The notes under the pieces were generated by a model, which was not told the origin of the DNA, made no database searches, and saw nothing but the letters and a program-made list of their open reading frames with translations. A program made the translations under genes and the position numbers. From an uncultured Peptoniphilus sp. (GTDB taxonomy: Bacteria; Bacillota; Clostridia; Tissierellales; Peptoniphilaceae), in assembly GCA_946999425.1 (NCBI GenBank), contig CAMQDG010000003.1, forward strand, positions 1-53,696: DNA of 53,696 nt, written 5' to 3'. Below, piece by piece: positions 41,745-49,790 of this stretch (the stretch's first letter is position 1; every line of letters starts with the position of its first letter).

Positions 41745-43196
41745 CTATTTGCTTATATAATTTGGAGACTCTCTTGTGATAGTAATATTGTGCGGATGAT
41801 TTTCTTGTAATGTTGCAGGAGTGATTTTCATAAACTTTGTATTAGTCTTTAGTGCATTTATATCCTTAGCACCAACATATCCCATTCCTGAGCGAAGTCC
41901 ACCCATAAGTTGATATATTACCTCTCCAACCTTTCCTTTAAACGGTACACGGCCTTCTACGCCTTCAGGAACTAATTTTTTTGTATTATTTTGGAAGTAT
42001 CTATCCTTACTACCTGCATTCATGGCTCCTATAGAACCCATTCCTCTATAAGTTTTAAATCTTCTTCCTTCAACGAAAATTTCTTCTCCAGGTGACTCAT
42101 CTGTTCCAGCGAAAAGTGATCCTATCATTACTACATCTCCACCGGCAGCTATTGCTTTTGTAATATCTCCGGAATATTTTATACCACCGTCTGCAATAAT
42201 TGGTATATTAAACTCACGAGCTGCCTTAGCTGCTTCGAGTATAGCTGTGATTTGAGGAACTCCAACACCTGATACAACTCTTGTAGTACAAATTGATCCA
42301 GGGCCTATACCAATTTTTACACAATCGGCACCTGCTTTTATTAAATCAACTGTGCCCTGATAAGTTGCAACATTTCCAACAATTAATTGTATTTCAGGAT
42401 AGGCTTTTTTTATTTTTTTAACAGTTTCTAAAACACCTTGTGATTGACCATGGGCTGTGTCAATAACAATTACGTCTATTTTAGATTTAACAAGAGCTTT
42501 TACCCTATCCAAAACGTCTTTTGTAACACCTACAGCAGCTCCTGCAAGAAGTCTTCCAGTTTTATCTCTTGCTGAATTTGGGTATTGTTCAATTTTTTCT
42601 ATATCTTTTATTGTTATTAATCCAGTTAATTTATTTTCTTTATCAACAAGTGGAAGTTTTTCAATCTTATATTTTTTTAAAACTTTAAGTGCTTCTTCCA
42701 TGGTAATATGTTCATTGCCAGTTATTAGGTGATCCTTAGTCATAACTTCTTCTATTGGCTTTTCCATATTGTCTTCAAATCTAATATCTCTATTTGTTAT
42801 TATCCCAACGAGCTTTCTGTTTTCTTCAACTATTGGAACACCGCTAATTTTATAATGGCTCATTATATCAGAAGCATCTTGTATTGTATGATTTCTTGAA
42901 AGGTAAAATGGATCTGTTATGACTCCGTGTTCGCTTCTTTTTACCTTGTCTACTTCAATAGCCTGTTCTTCAATAGACATGTTCTTGTGAATAATGCCTA
43001 TTCCACCTTCTCGGGCCATTGCTATTGCCATTTGTGATTCAGTTACAGTGTCCATACCTGCACTTATAAGTGGTATGTTTAACTGAATTTCATTTGTAAG
43101 TTTTGTTTTTAAGTCTACTTCATTAGGAAGAACTTTTGAAAAACTTGGCATTAATAAAATGTCATCAAAAGTTAAACCCTCTCCAATATACTCCAT
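41745..43196 (-). CDS. guaB: IMP dehydrogenase
   Basis: A 483-residue enzyme that makes XMP, the first committed step to GTP. The N-terminal part begins GLTFDDILLMPSFSKVLPNE. Two CBS repeats (about 95-205, with VITDPFYLSRNHTIQDA and VMTKDHLITGNEHITMEEAL) interrupt the barrel. The catalytic cysteine is in GIGPGSICTTRVVSGVG, followed by IADGGIKYSGD and the flap region. It starts 9 bases after cdaR, so it is the last gene of the DUF5317-cdaA-cdaR-guaB unit. Confidence 0.98.
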   Translation of the reverse strand: MEYIGEGLTFDDILLMPSFSKVLPNEVDLKTKLTNEIQLNIPLISAGMDTVTESQMAIAMAREGGIGIIHKNMSIEEQAIEVDKVKRSEHGVITDPFYLSRNHTIQDASDIMSHYKISGVPIVEENRKLVGIITNRDIRFEDNMEKPIEEVMTKDHLITGNEHITMEEALKVLKKYKIEKLPLVDKENKLTGLITIKDIEKIEQYPNSARDKTGRLLAGAAVGVTKDVLDRVKALVKSKIDVIVIDTAHGQSQGVLETVKKIKKAYPEIQLIVGNVATYQGTVDLIKAGADCVKIGIGPGSICTTRVVSGVGVPQITAILEAAKAAREFNIPIIADGGIKYSGDITKAIAAGGDVVMIGSLFAGTDESPGEEIFVEGRRFKTYRGMGSIGAMNAGSKDRYFQNNTKKLVPEGVEGRVPFKGKVGEVIYQLMGGLRSGMGYVGAKDINALKTNTKFMKITPATLQENHPHNITITRESPNYISK

Positions 43197-43205
43197 TGCT
43201 ACCTC

Positions 43206-44156
43206 CTAGTTTAAAACATTACTTGTTACTGAAAATTTTACTACAAATTTAGCCTCATGTTCAACCAAACTTACACCTTCAGGCAAATTTAATTTTACAT
43301 CAGCAATACCCTCTTCAATATCACTTAAGCTTATTGGCTTAGTTGATATTTCAGATATTTTATTTAAAACCGCAGTATTTCCTTTTATAGAAACTGCATT
43401 TGGCTCTATTGTTACACTGCTTTCTGAAATTTTATTGGAAAATCCATAAGTTTTAAGTTTAACTGGTACTGTCTTTGTCATTAAAACAGGAACTTCCACA
43501 TCAATAGTATCTGGATTTATTTTTACATTATTTAATTCTTCTTTATCCTTGTCATATGCAATAATTTTAACTGGAAGAACTGTTGATTCATCTCTATTTG
43601 TTATATCAACAACTGCAACCAGTTTGTCTATATTTTCAACAAAAGTTTTAGCACCGCTTACCTGAACCTCTGTGGATTTTTTTATCTTGCCTAAAATGAA
43701 ATCTTCTTTAAGATTACCTTTGGTTTCTATATCAACTGTCATTCTTCTTTTGATATTTTCATCAATTTTAAAAACAACACTTTTAGGATCAAATTTATCA
43801 ACTGATATTCCTGGATCTAAAGTATTTATTACAATTGGTACAGTATGCTCACCCGCATTATATCCAGATAAATCTACTCTTGCAATTATAGCTTCTCTTC
43901 TTAAATTTCTCATAGCTGAGTTTTTCCCTTTTACAATTACATTTGTAGTTACTTCAGTTGGAGAAATTAACGCTAAATTATTTTCTCTTAGAGATGCTAC
44001 ATTCTCAATTCTTACATTAATATTTCTTTCCATGTCGGTTCTTTCAGGATCGACTTCATTAATAACATAGGACCAAAGTAATAATGCAAAAATTATTGAA
44101 AATAATTTTAACATAAAATTGTTATTTATATAATTTTTTATAAAATTATTTTTCAT
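43206..44156 (-). CDS. cdaR: CdaA regulator CdaR (YbbR domains)
   Basis: A 316-residue membrane-anchored protein. One N-terminal helix (14-34) is followed by three to four extracytoplasmic YbbR beta domains; repeats of the type VPVKLKTYG and ISVDKFDPKSVVFKID are visible. CdaR binds and modulates the cyclase CdaA. It overlaps cdaA by 11 bases. The common downstream partner glmM is missing, and guaB takes its place. Confidence 0.95.
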   Translation of the reverse strand: MKNNFIKNYINNNFMLKLFSIIFALLLWSYVINEVDPERTDMERNINVRIENVASLRENNLALISPTEVTTNVIVKGKNSAMRNLRREAIIARVDLSGYNAGEHTVPIVINTLDPGISVDKFDPKSVVFKIDENIKRRMTVDIETKGNLKEDFILGKIKKSTEVQVSGAKTFVENIDKLVAVVDITNRDESTVLPVKIIAYDKDKEELNNVKINPDTIDVEVPVLMTKTVPVKLKTYGFSNKISESSVTIEPNAVSIKGNTAVLNKISEISTKPISLSDIEEGIADVKLNLPEGVSLVEHEAKFVVKFSVTSNVLN

Positions 44157-44985
44157 CTTCTTCTACCTTACTTTCATTGCCTTTAATAAAATTAAATACT
44201 TTAGAATTTTCTATATCAGATGTATATAAGTCTGTTAAAACTTTTTTGAGAGTTTCAATGTCCAAATAACGAGAGATTTGACCATTTTGAGCAATAGAGA
44301 TTGATCCTGTTTCTTCACTTACTATTAGAGAAAGTGCATCACTTCTTTCTGTAACTCCTATCCCTGCCCTATGCCTTGTTCCAAGTTCTTTAGATAGGGT
44401 ATTGTTGTCCGTTAAAGGTAAAAAACAAGCAGCAGCTTTAATTCTATCATTTTTTATTATTACCGCTCCATCATGCAAGGGAGTGTTTGGAATAAAAATA
44501 TTAATTATAAGCCCACTTGATACAAAAGAATCAAGACGTGTTCCAGTATCTGCAATATCTTCAAGACCTGTCTTTTTTTCAAAAACTATTAAAGCACCTA
44601 TTTTTTGTCTACTTAAAGAAGCTACGGCATCACAGATTTCATTCACTGTATTTGAAACATTTGTAAATGAGTTTTGTATGGTATTTTTTATAGATGAAGT
44701 TCTTCCTAAAAATTCAAGGCCTTTTCTGAGCTCTGGTTGAAAAACAATTAATACTGCAATAAGACCGAAATTCATTATATTGGAAAAAATCCACTTTACT
44801 GTATAAAGTTGAAGGGCGTCGCTTAATTTTGTAACTATAAGCAATACAACTATCCCCTTACTTAATTGCTCAGCTCTTGTTCCCTTTATTATGTTCATTA
44901 CATAATAAAACAGTATCGATACTATTACAATATCTATTATGTCTCTAAATCTTATTAAATTAAAAAAATTTAAAAGTGAATTCAT
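44146..44985 (-). CDS. cdaA: Diadenylate cyclase CdaA
   Basis: A 279-residue enzyme making c-di-AMP from two ATP. About three N-terminal membrane helices (residues 13-80) are followed by a DAC domain with the DGA motif NTPLHDGAVII and RHR motif LGTRHRAGIGVTERSDAL. c-di-AMP controls potassium, osmolyte and wall homeostasis. It overlaps the DUF5317 gene by 4 bases upstream and cdaR by 11 downstream. Confidence 0.97.
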   Translation of the reverse strand: MNSLLNFFNLIRFRDIIDIVIVSILFYYVMNIIKGTRAEQLSKGIVVLLIVTKLSDALQLYTVKWIFSNIMNFGLIAVLIVFQPELRKGLEFLGRTSSIKNTIQNSFTNVSNTVNEICDAVASLSRQKIGALIVFEKKTGLEDIADTGTRLDSFVSSGLIINIFIPNTPLHDGAVIIKNDRIKAAACFLPLTDNNTLSKELGTRHRAGIGVTERSDALSLIVSEETGSISIAQNGQISRYLDIETLKKVLTDLYTSDIENSKVFNFIKGNESKVEEDEK

Positions 44986-45512
44986 TTTTCACTCTCCTCT
45001 ATAAATAAAATATACAAAAAACTGGAAATGGATATTAAAATATCTCCAAAACTTATTACTCTTGAATAAATATAAGATTTTGGAATTGGAATTATATCAG
45101 ACAAAATATGAAATTTAGGATTTTCGAAAAAACCGTGACTCAAAGAGTATCCATTTTTTATTAAATCGAATTTTTCATCGGATAAGGCCATTTTGGCGGC
45201 TTTTATGTCTACAGGCATTTTACCATTAATAGAGAAAACTATCATATTTAAACTTATTCCTAAAGCTAATATTTTCATAAAATTATTTTTCTGTAAAAAG
45301 CAAAATATAATAAGAAATATATTTGCTGTTAAATTTAAGATAAAATAATTGTTTACAAAAAATTCATTATTAAAAAAATTTATTGCTATAAAAATGCTAA
45401 GACCTACAAACAAAATCCAATAATGTCTAAATTTAATTTTATCAAAAAATTTAAAATTTTTATTTTTTATAAATTTTAAAATTATTGCTAGAAGTATTAA
45501 TTCAATCGACAT
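44982..45512 (-). CDS. DUF5317-type membrane protein
   Basis: A 176-residue protein with about five hydrophobic segments. The block GISLNMIVFSINGKMPVD, then LSDIIPIPKSYIYSRVISFGDILISI, fits the DUF5317 family of clostridial membrane proteins. Its function is unknown. It is the first gene of the cda unit and overlaps cdaA by 4 bases. The ATG follows GGAG, 20 bases after the hairpin of its leader. Confidence 0.8.
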   Translation of the reverse strand: MSIELILLAIILKFIKNKNFKFFDKIKFRHYWILFVGLSIFIAINFFNNEFFVNNYFILNLTANIFLIIFCFLQKNNFMKILALGISLNMIVFSINGKMPVDIKAAKMALSDEKFDLIKNGYSLSHGFFENPKFHILSDIIPIPKSYIYSRVISFGDILISISSFLYILFIEESEK

Positions 45513-45522
45513 TTTGTCTCCA

Positions 45523-45557
45523 TAAAAAAATAAAAAGAGATATTTCTATCTCTTTTT
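45523..45557 (-). terminator. Hairpin after folD and at the 5' end of the cda operon
   Basis: A perfect 11-bp stem (45532-45542 with 45547-45557); on the minus strand the loop is GAAA and T-rich sequence follows. It can terminate folD transcripts, and it also lies downstream of the cda promoter. Confidence 0.88.
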
Positions 45558-45586
45558 AATATAACACATCGGCAGATTTTGAACAA
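45558..45586 (-). promoter_or_regulatory. Promoter of the DUF5317-cdaA-cdaR-guaB operon
   Basis: On the minus strand, TTGTTC (45581-45586) lies 17 bases before TATATT (45558-45563), immediately after the folD stop. The expected start near 45551 falls at the base of the hairpin, so the mRNA would begin with the stem-loop. Confidence 0.65.
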
Positions 45587-46420
45587 TTATTTATAAAATT
45601 TTAGTAATTGTTTAATTAAAAGTACATTAGTTAATGGACCTACTCCTCCTGGAACAGGACTTATTGATTTTACTTTATTTACAACATTATCAAAATCTAT
45701 ATCTCCGCATAATTTTCCATTTTTATTTCTACTAAAACCTATATCTATTATTACGCTGTCTTTCGTAAAATATTCCATGTTCAACATTTCAGCTCTACCC
45801 ATAGCGGTGAATATAAAGTCGGAATTTTTACATTTTTCCTTTAAATTTTTTGTTTTTGAATGAGCAATAGTAACAGTTGCGCCTTTTGATAAAAGTAACA
45901 TGGTCAATGGTTTACCTACTACTGTTGATTTATTAATTATAAGACAATCTTTACCTTCTAAATCAAATCCGTAATAATCAAGCAAAAAAGATGCTGCTAA
46001 AGGAGATAAAGGCATAAATCCATTAGTTTCTCCAATATAAAGTTTTGCTTTGTTTAAGGGGTTCATACAATCAATATCTTTTTCTGGACTGATTGTGTTA
46101 TTTATTAAATCTTCATCTAAAGATTTTGGCAATGGTCTGAATATTAAGATTCCGCCAACTTTATGGTCATCATTAAGTTCTAAAATTTTATTTTTTATAA
46201 TTTCAGTTTTTTCATCTCTTTCAAATTTATAAATATCAAGTTTGATATCTAAATTTTCACAATTTTTTCTTAGCATATTTTCATAGGATATATCAGCAAC
46301 TTCATCTCCCAGTCTTATTATTGCCAATGTCGGTATAATATTTTTATTTTTAAGATTTTCAACATCTGTTTTTATTTCAGTTCTTATTAAGTCTGCAAGT
46401 TCTTTTCCTTTTAATAGCAT
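45587..46420 (-). CDS. folD: Methylenetetrahydrofolate dehydrogenase/cyclohydrolase FolD
   Basis: A 277-residue bifunctional enzyme interconverting methylene-, methenyl- and formyl-THF. It has LAIIRLGDEVADISYENMLRK (with the lysine of the active site), GILIFRPLPKSLDEDLI, INKSTVVGKPLTMLLLSKGATV and the terminal ISPVPGGVGPLTNVLL. The variants ADISY for ASxxY and RPLP for QLPLP are slight departures. The start follows AGGAGAAAAT right after a terminator T tract. Confidence 0.96.
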   Translation of the reverse strand: MLLKGKELADLIRTEIKTDVENLKNKNIIPTLAIIRLGDEVADISYENMLRKNCENLDIKLDIYKFERDEKTEIIKNKILELNDDHKVGGILIFRPLPKSLDEDLINNTISPEKDIDCMNPLNKAKLYIGETNGFMPLSPLAASFLLDYYGFDLEGKDCLIINKSTVVGKPLTMLLLSKGATVTIAHSKTKNLKEKCKNSDFIFTAMGRAEMLNMEYFTKDSVIIDIGFSRNKNGKLCGDIDFDNVVNKVKSISPVPGGVGPLTNVLLIKQLLKFYK

Positions 46421-46430
46421 ATTTTCTCCT

Positions 46431-46461
46431 AAAAAAAGCTCCCCTTTAAAGGGAAGCTTTT
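46431..46461 (-). terminator. Terminator between ispH-rpsA and folD
   Basis: On the minus strand, AAAAGCTTCCCTTT and AAAGGGGAGCTTTT pair with one mismatch and are followed by T's. The T tract ends 10 bases before the folD ATG and touches its SD. Confidence 0.88.
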
Positions 46462-46464
46462 AAA

Positions 46465-48504
46465 TTATTTTGTTACATCGTTTAAATCAATGTTTATTAA
46501 ATCTCCAATTGTTGTATTGAAATCATCTTGTTTTATTTCAGGCACTTTATTTTCTTCATGCTTTTCAAAATGTTTTTCTTTAACCTTTTCTTTTGGTTTT
46601 TCTTCCTTTTCTTCTACTGGTTTTTCTTTTTTCTCTGGCTCAGGTAGAAGTGCTTTTATAGAAAGAGATATCTTTTTATTTTCTTCATCTATATCTGTAA
46701 CTTTAACTGTTACTTCATCGCCTATATTTAATACATCTGATGGTTTTTCAATGTGTTCTCTTGCTATTTGAGAAACATGAAGAAGTCCATCTACACCGGA
46801 TTCAAGTCTTACAAAAGCTCCAAAATCAAGAAGGTTTACAACACGTCCTTTAACTGTATCGCCAACTTCTACAGTTGAAACAAAAACATCCCATGGTCTC
46901 TTAGTAGTTTGTTTTAATCCAAGAGCGATTCTATTTTTATCTTCATCAAGGTTTAAAACTTGAACTTCAACAACTTGTCCAGGAGAAACAATATCTGAGG
47001 GATGTTTTACCCTATTCCATGAAAGTTCTGAAATATGAATTAAACCATCAACTCCTCCAACATCTACAAAAGCTCCAAAATTAGTTAGCCTTTGAACAGT
47101 TCCTTCTATTATGTCGCCTTCATGAAGATTTTCATATACAGCTTTCTTTTTAGCTTCAAATTCTCCATTTTCTACATTCTTTCTAGAAAGAACAACTTTT
47201 CTCTTAGCTTTGTCGAAATCTATAATTTCACATTCAAGGTTTTGACCTATGAATTTTGAAAGGTCTTTTTGAAATCTCATTGAAGCATGTGATGCGGGTA
47301 TAAAAGCATTAACTCCATCAAGATCAGCAGTTAAGCCACCCTTTACAACTGATTTTACAGTTGCATTAACATGTTCTTTGTTTTCAAATTTTTCGCCAAT
47401 TTCGTCCCAGATTTTCATGTTTTCTACTCTTCTGTAAGAGAGAACAACATTTCCGTCGCCATCATCCATTTTTACAATGCAAACTTGAATGTGATCGCCA
47501 GGTTTAAACAAATCAGATGGTTTTATATCGGGATTAGATGATAGTTCTTCCTTTGAAATAATTCCATCAGATCTATATCCGATATTTACCATTATTTCAT
47601 TGTCGGTAACGTATAATACTTCTCCTTCTACAATTTCGCCTCTTCTAATTCTTTTAAAAGAATTTTCGATGGCTTCCATCATTTCATTGTTGTCATAATT
47701 TTCCATACTACTAACAGCCTCCTTGATTACTGAATCCGGAGTAGATGCTCCGGCAGTAATACCTATTTTATTAAAATTTTTTAAAATACTTAAATCAATG
47801 TCTTTTATTGTCTCTATCAGATAAACATGTTTGCAATTAATCTCAGACAATTGAGCAAGTTTTTTTGTATTAGATGAGTTTTTACCACCTAATATAATCA
47901 TAGCGTCAACTTTTTTAGACAATTCAATAGCTTCATCCTGTCTTGTTTTAGTCGCATTACATATAGTATTATAAACTATAATATCGTCATTTAAAATAGA
48001 TTTTATCATATTTATTGCATTTTTGAAAAAGTTTTGATTACTTGTAGTCTGACTTACTATAAAAGTAGGTTTATTTTTAATATATTTTATATCTTCTAAA
48101 CTTTCTATAATTATGGCTTTATCATCTGCGTAAGAATTTATCCCTATTACTTCAGGGTGATTTTTCGATCCTATAATTACAATTTGATATTTATCTTTAT
48201 GAGTTTCCACAAGTTTATATACATATTTAACTTTTGGACAAACACAATCTATCACTTGGTTATCACTTTTTATTTTATCAAATAATTTTTTATGGATTCC
48301 ATGGCTTCTAATAATAACTTTTTTATTTTTTATATTTTCATTATATGGCTTAACTCCATTTTTTTTTAAATTTTCTACAACAATAGGATTATGAACAAGA
48401 TCTCCAATTGAATAAGTTTCTTCATCTGAAGCTTCAAAAGCCATTTTTACCGCTCTTTTAACGCCAAAACAAAAGCCTGCACTTTTAGCTATTATTATTT
48501 CCAT
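46465..48504 (-). CDS. ispH: HMBPP reductase (IspH) - ribosomal protein S1 fusion
   Basis: A 679-residue fusion. Residues 1-275 are IspH, the last MEP-pathway step, which reduces HMBPP to IPP and DMAPP. The iron-sulfur cysteines are Cys12 (AGFCFGVKRAV), Cys89 (CVCPKV) and Cys182 (NTICNATKTRQ). Residues from about 290 to 625 hold four S1 RNA-binding repeats, the last two nearly canonical (GTVQRLTNFGAFVDVGGVDG, GRVVNLLDFGAFVRLESGVD). An acidic/basic tail follows. This fusion is known in clostridia. There is no stop or frameshift between the halves. Confidence 0.97.
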   Translation of the reverse strand: MEIIIAKSAGFCFGVKRAVKMAFEASDEETYSIGDLVHNPIVVENLKKNGVKPYNENIKNKKVIIRSHGIHKKLFDKIKSDNQVIDCVCPKVKYVYKLVETHKDKYQIVIIGSKNHPEVIGINSYADDKAIIIESLEDIKYIKNKPTFIVSQTTSNQNFFKNAINMIKSILNDDIIVYNTICNATKTRQDEAIELSKKVDAMIILGGKNSSNTKKLAQLSEINCKHVYLIETIKDIDLSILKNFNKIGITAGASTPDSVIKEAVSSMENYDNNEMMEAIENSFKRIRRGEIVEGEVLYVTDNEIMVNIGYRSDGIISKEELSSNPDIKPSDLFKPGDHIQVCIVKMDDGDGNVVLSYRRVENMKIWDEIGEKFENKEHVNATVKSVVKGGLTADLDGVNAFIPASHASMRFQKDLSKFIGQNLECEIIDFDKAKRKVVLSRKNVENGEFEAKKKAVYENLHEGDIIEGTVQRLTNFGAFVDVGGVDGLIHISELSWNRVKHPSDIVSPGQVVEVQVLNLDEDKNRIALGLKQTTKRPWDVFVSTVEVGDTVKGRVVNLLDFGAFVRLESGVDGLLHVSQIAREHIEKPSDVLNIGDEVTVKVTDIDEENKKISLSIKALLPEPEKKEKPVEEKEEKPKEKVKEKHFEKHEENKVPEIKQDDFNTTIGDLINIDLNDVTK

Positions 48505-49077
48505 TTAATCACCAAAATATACTTTTTTCATTAAATCTACAGAAAGCTCTTTATATTCTTCATTAGACATTTTGGGTATTTTTTTAAAGTCTATTGGTTT
48601 TCTAACCTTAATTTTCATTTGCTTAAAAAGCTTATAATCCCCTTCAATATAAATAGGAACAACAATTGCTCCTGTTTTTTGAGCAATCATTGCTGTTCCA
48701 GATTTAATCATTGATGTATCAAATTTTTTCACCCTTGTTCCTTCCGGAAAGATTCCTAACACTTCATTATTTTTTAATATTTTTAAAGATTTTTTTACAG
48801 CATCTATATCTGCTTCTTTTCTATTTACAGGAAATGCACCTAAAATATCTAAAAAAAATGCTAAAATTTTATTTCTCCAAAGCTCTTCTTTTCCCATCCA
48901 ATGAATTTTTCTGTTCTTTATATAACTTGTTAATAATATCGGATCCCATAAAGTTTTATGATTTCCAATTATTATAAGAGGACCTTGGTCAGGAATATTT
49001 TCTATTCCTATTATTTCTGGATAATACACTATGTTGTGGATAAATCTTGCAACGACTCTTAAGATATTATAAAGCAT
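48505..49077 (-). CDS. plsC: 1-acyl-sn-glycerol-3-phosphate acyltransferase
   Basis: A 190-residue phospholipid enzyme that acylates lysophosphatidic acid. The HX4D motif is NHKTLWDPILL, and the acceptor motif is FPEGTR. A hydrophobic N-terminal helix suits membrane association. It sits between cmk and ispH-rpsA, directly adjacent to the fusion gene; cmk-plsC-ispH is a frequent clostridial order. The ATG follows AAGGAG and overlaps the cmk end. Confidence 0.96.
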   Translation of the reverse strand: MLYNILRVVARFIHNIVYYPEIIGIENIPDQGPLIIIGNHKTLWDPILLTSYIKNRKIHWMGKEELWRNKILAFFLDILGAFPVNRKEADIDAVKKSLKILKNNEVLGIFPEGTRVKKFDTSMIKSGTAMIAQKTGAIVVPIYIEGDYKLFKQMKIKVRKPIDFKKIPKMSNEEYKELSVDLMKKVYFGD

Positions 49078-49714
49078 TATTACTCCTTACTACACTTATT
49101 ATTTCATCAATAACATTTTCTATATTCATATTTGAAGTATCTATATATTTTGCGTCTTCTACTAAAGTTAACGGTGAATTCTTTCTTGTTTTATCATTTT
49201 TATCTCTTTTTAATATATCTTCTTCAATATTCTTTAAGTCTGCTGAAATTCCCTTTTCTTTTAATTGTTCATATCTTCTTTTTGCTCGTATTGCAGGTGA
49301 AGCATCAATATAGAATTTATTACTTGCATTGGGTAAAACTACTGAGCCTATATCTCTGCCCTCCATTACAATAGATTTTGATTTTGATAAATTTCTTTGA
49401 ATATCTACTAATTTTTCACGAACAAAATCATTTTTAGATATTTCTGATGCAAGTTTTGAAATTTCTTCAGTCCTTATAAAATTTGAAATATCTTTTTCAT
49501 TTAAAAAAATTTTTCCTTTTTTATAATCAATATTTATCTTATTAAGATTTTTTACAAGTTGATCAATGGATAAATTATTTTCTTTTTTATAGAGAGCGAC
49601 TGCCCTATACATAGCTCCTGTATCAATATATTCAATATCTAACTTTTCAGCTATAAGTTTGGCTATCGTACTTTTGCCACTTCCAGCAGGTCCATCAATT
49701 GCTATAGAAATCAT
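49067..49714 (-). CDS. cmk: Cytidylate kinase
   Basis: A 215-residue CMP/dCMP kinase. P-loop DGPAGSGKST is at residues 7-16, then YIDTGAMYRAVALY, MEGRDIGSVVLPNA and the lid RRYEQLKEKG. ATG 49714 follows GGAGGA at the best spacing. The open frame to 49762 is only leader sequence that includes the hairpin, and it gives a non-family N-terminus. It overlaps plsC by 11 bases. Confidence 0.97.
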   Translation of the reverse strand: MISIAIDGPAGSGKSTIAKLIAEKLDIEYIDTGAMYRAVALYKKENNLSIDQLVKNLNKINIDYKKGKIFLNEKDISNFIRTEEISKLASEISKNDFVREKLVDIQRNLSKSKSIVMEGRDIGSVVLPNASNKFYIDASPAIRAKRRYEQLKEKGISADLKNIEEDILKRDKNDKTRKNSPLTLVEDAKYIDTSNMNIENVIDEIISVVRSNNAL

Positions 49715-49723
49715 TTTTCCTCC

Positions 49724-49750
49724 AAAAAAATCACTAACAAAGTTAGTGAT
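49724..49750 (-). terminator. Hairpin with U tract directly upstream of the cmk SD
   Basis: On the minus strand, ATCACTAAC and GTTAGTGAT (49730-49750) form a perfect 9-bp stem with a 3-base loop, followed by T's to 49724. The SD GGAGGA begins 2 bases later. It terminates the flavoprotein gene, but it lies downstream of the cmk promoter. Confidence 0.88.
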
Positions 49751-49761
49751 GTTATTTAACA

Positions 49762-49790
49762 ATTATAATTTAAAAAATTTTTTTAATCAA
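49762..49790 (-). promoter_or_regulatory. cmk promoter overlapping the upstream stop codon
   Basis: On the minus strand, TTGATT (49785-49790) and a perfect TATAAT (49762-49767) are 17 bases apart. The -35 includes the stop codon of the flavoprotein gene. The predicted start near 49755 is about 5 bases before the hairpin. Confidence 0.78.

Noticed and set aside
47736..47753. CCGGAG/CTCCGG inverted repeat within ispH
   Set aside because: Only a 6-bp stem, in a stretch encoding conserved residues (TAGASTPDS); probably codon-driven.
49715..49762. N-terminal extension of cmk to 49762
   Set aside because: The extension would translate the hairpin and SD; GGAGGA fits ATG 49714, and the P-loop then sits at the usual position.
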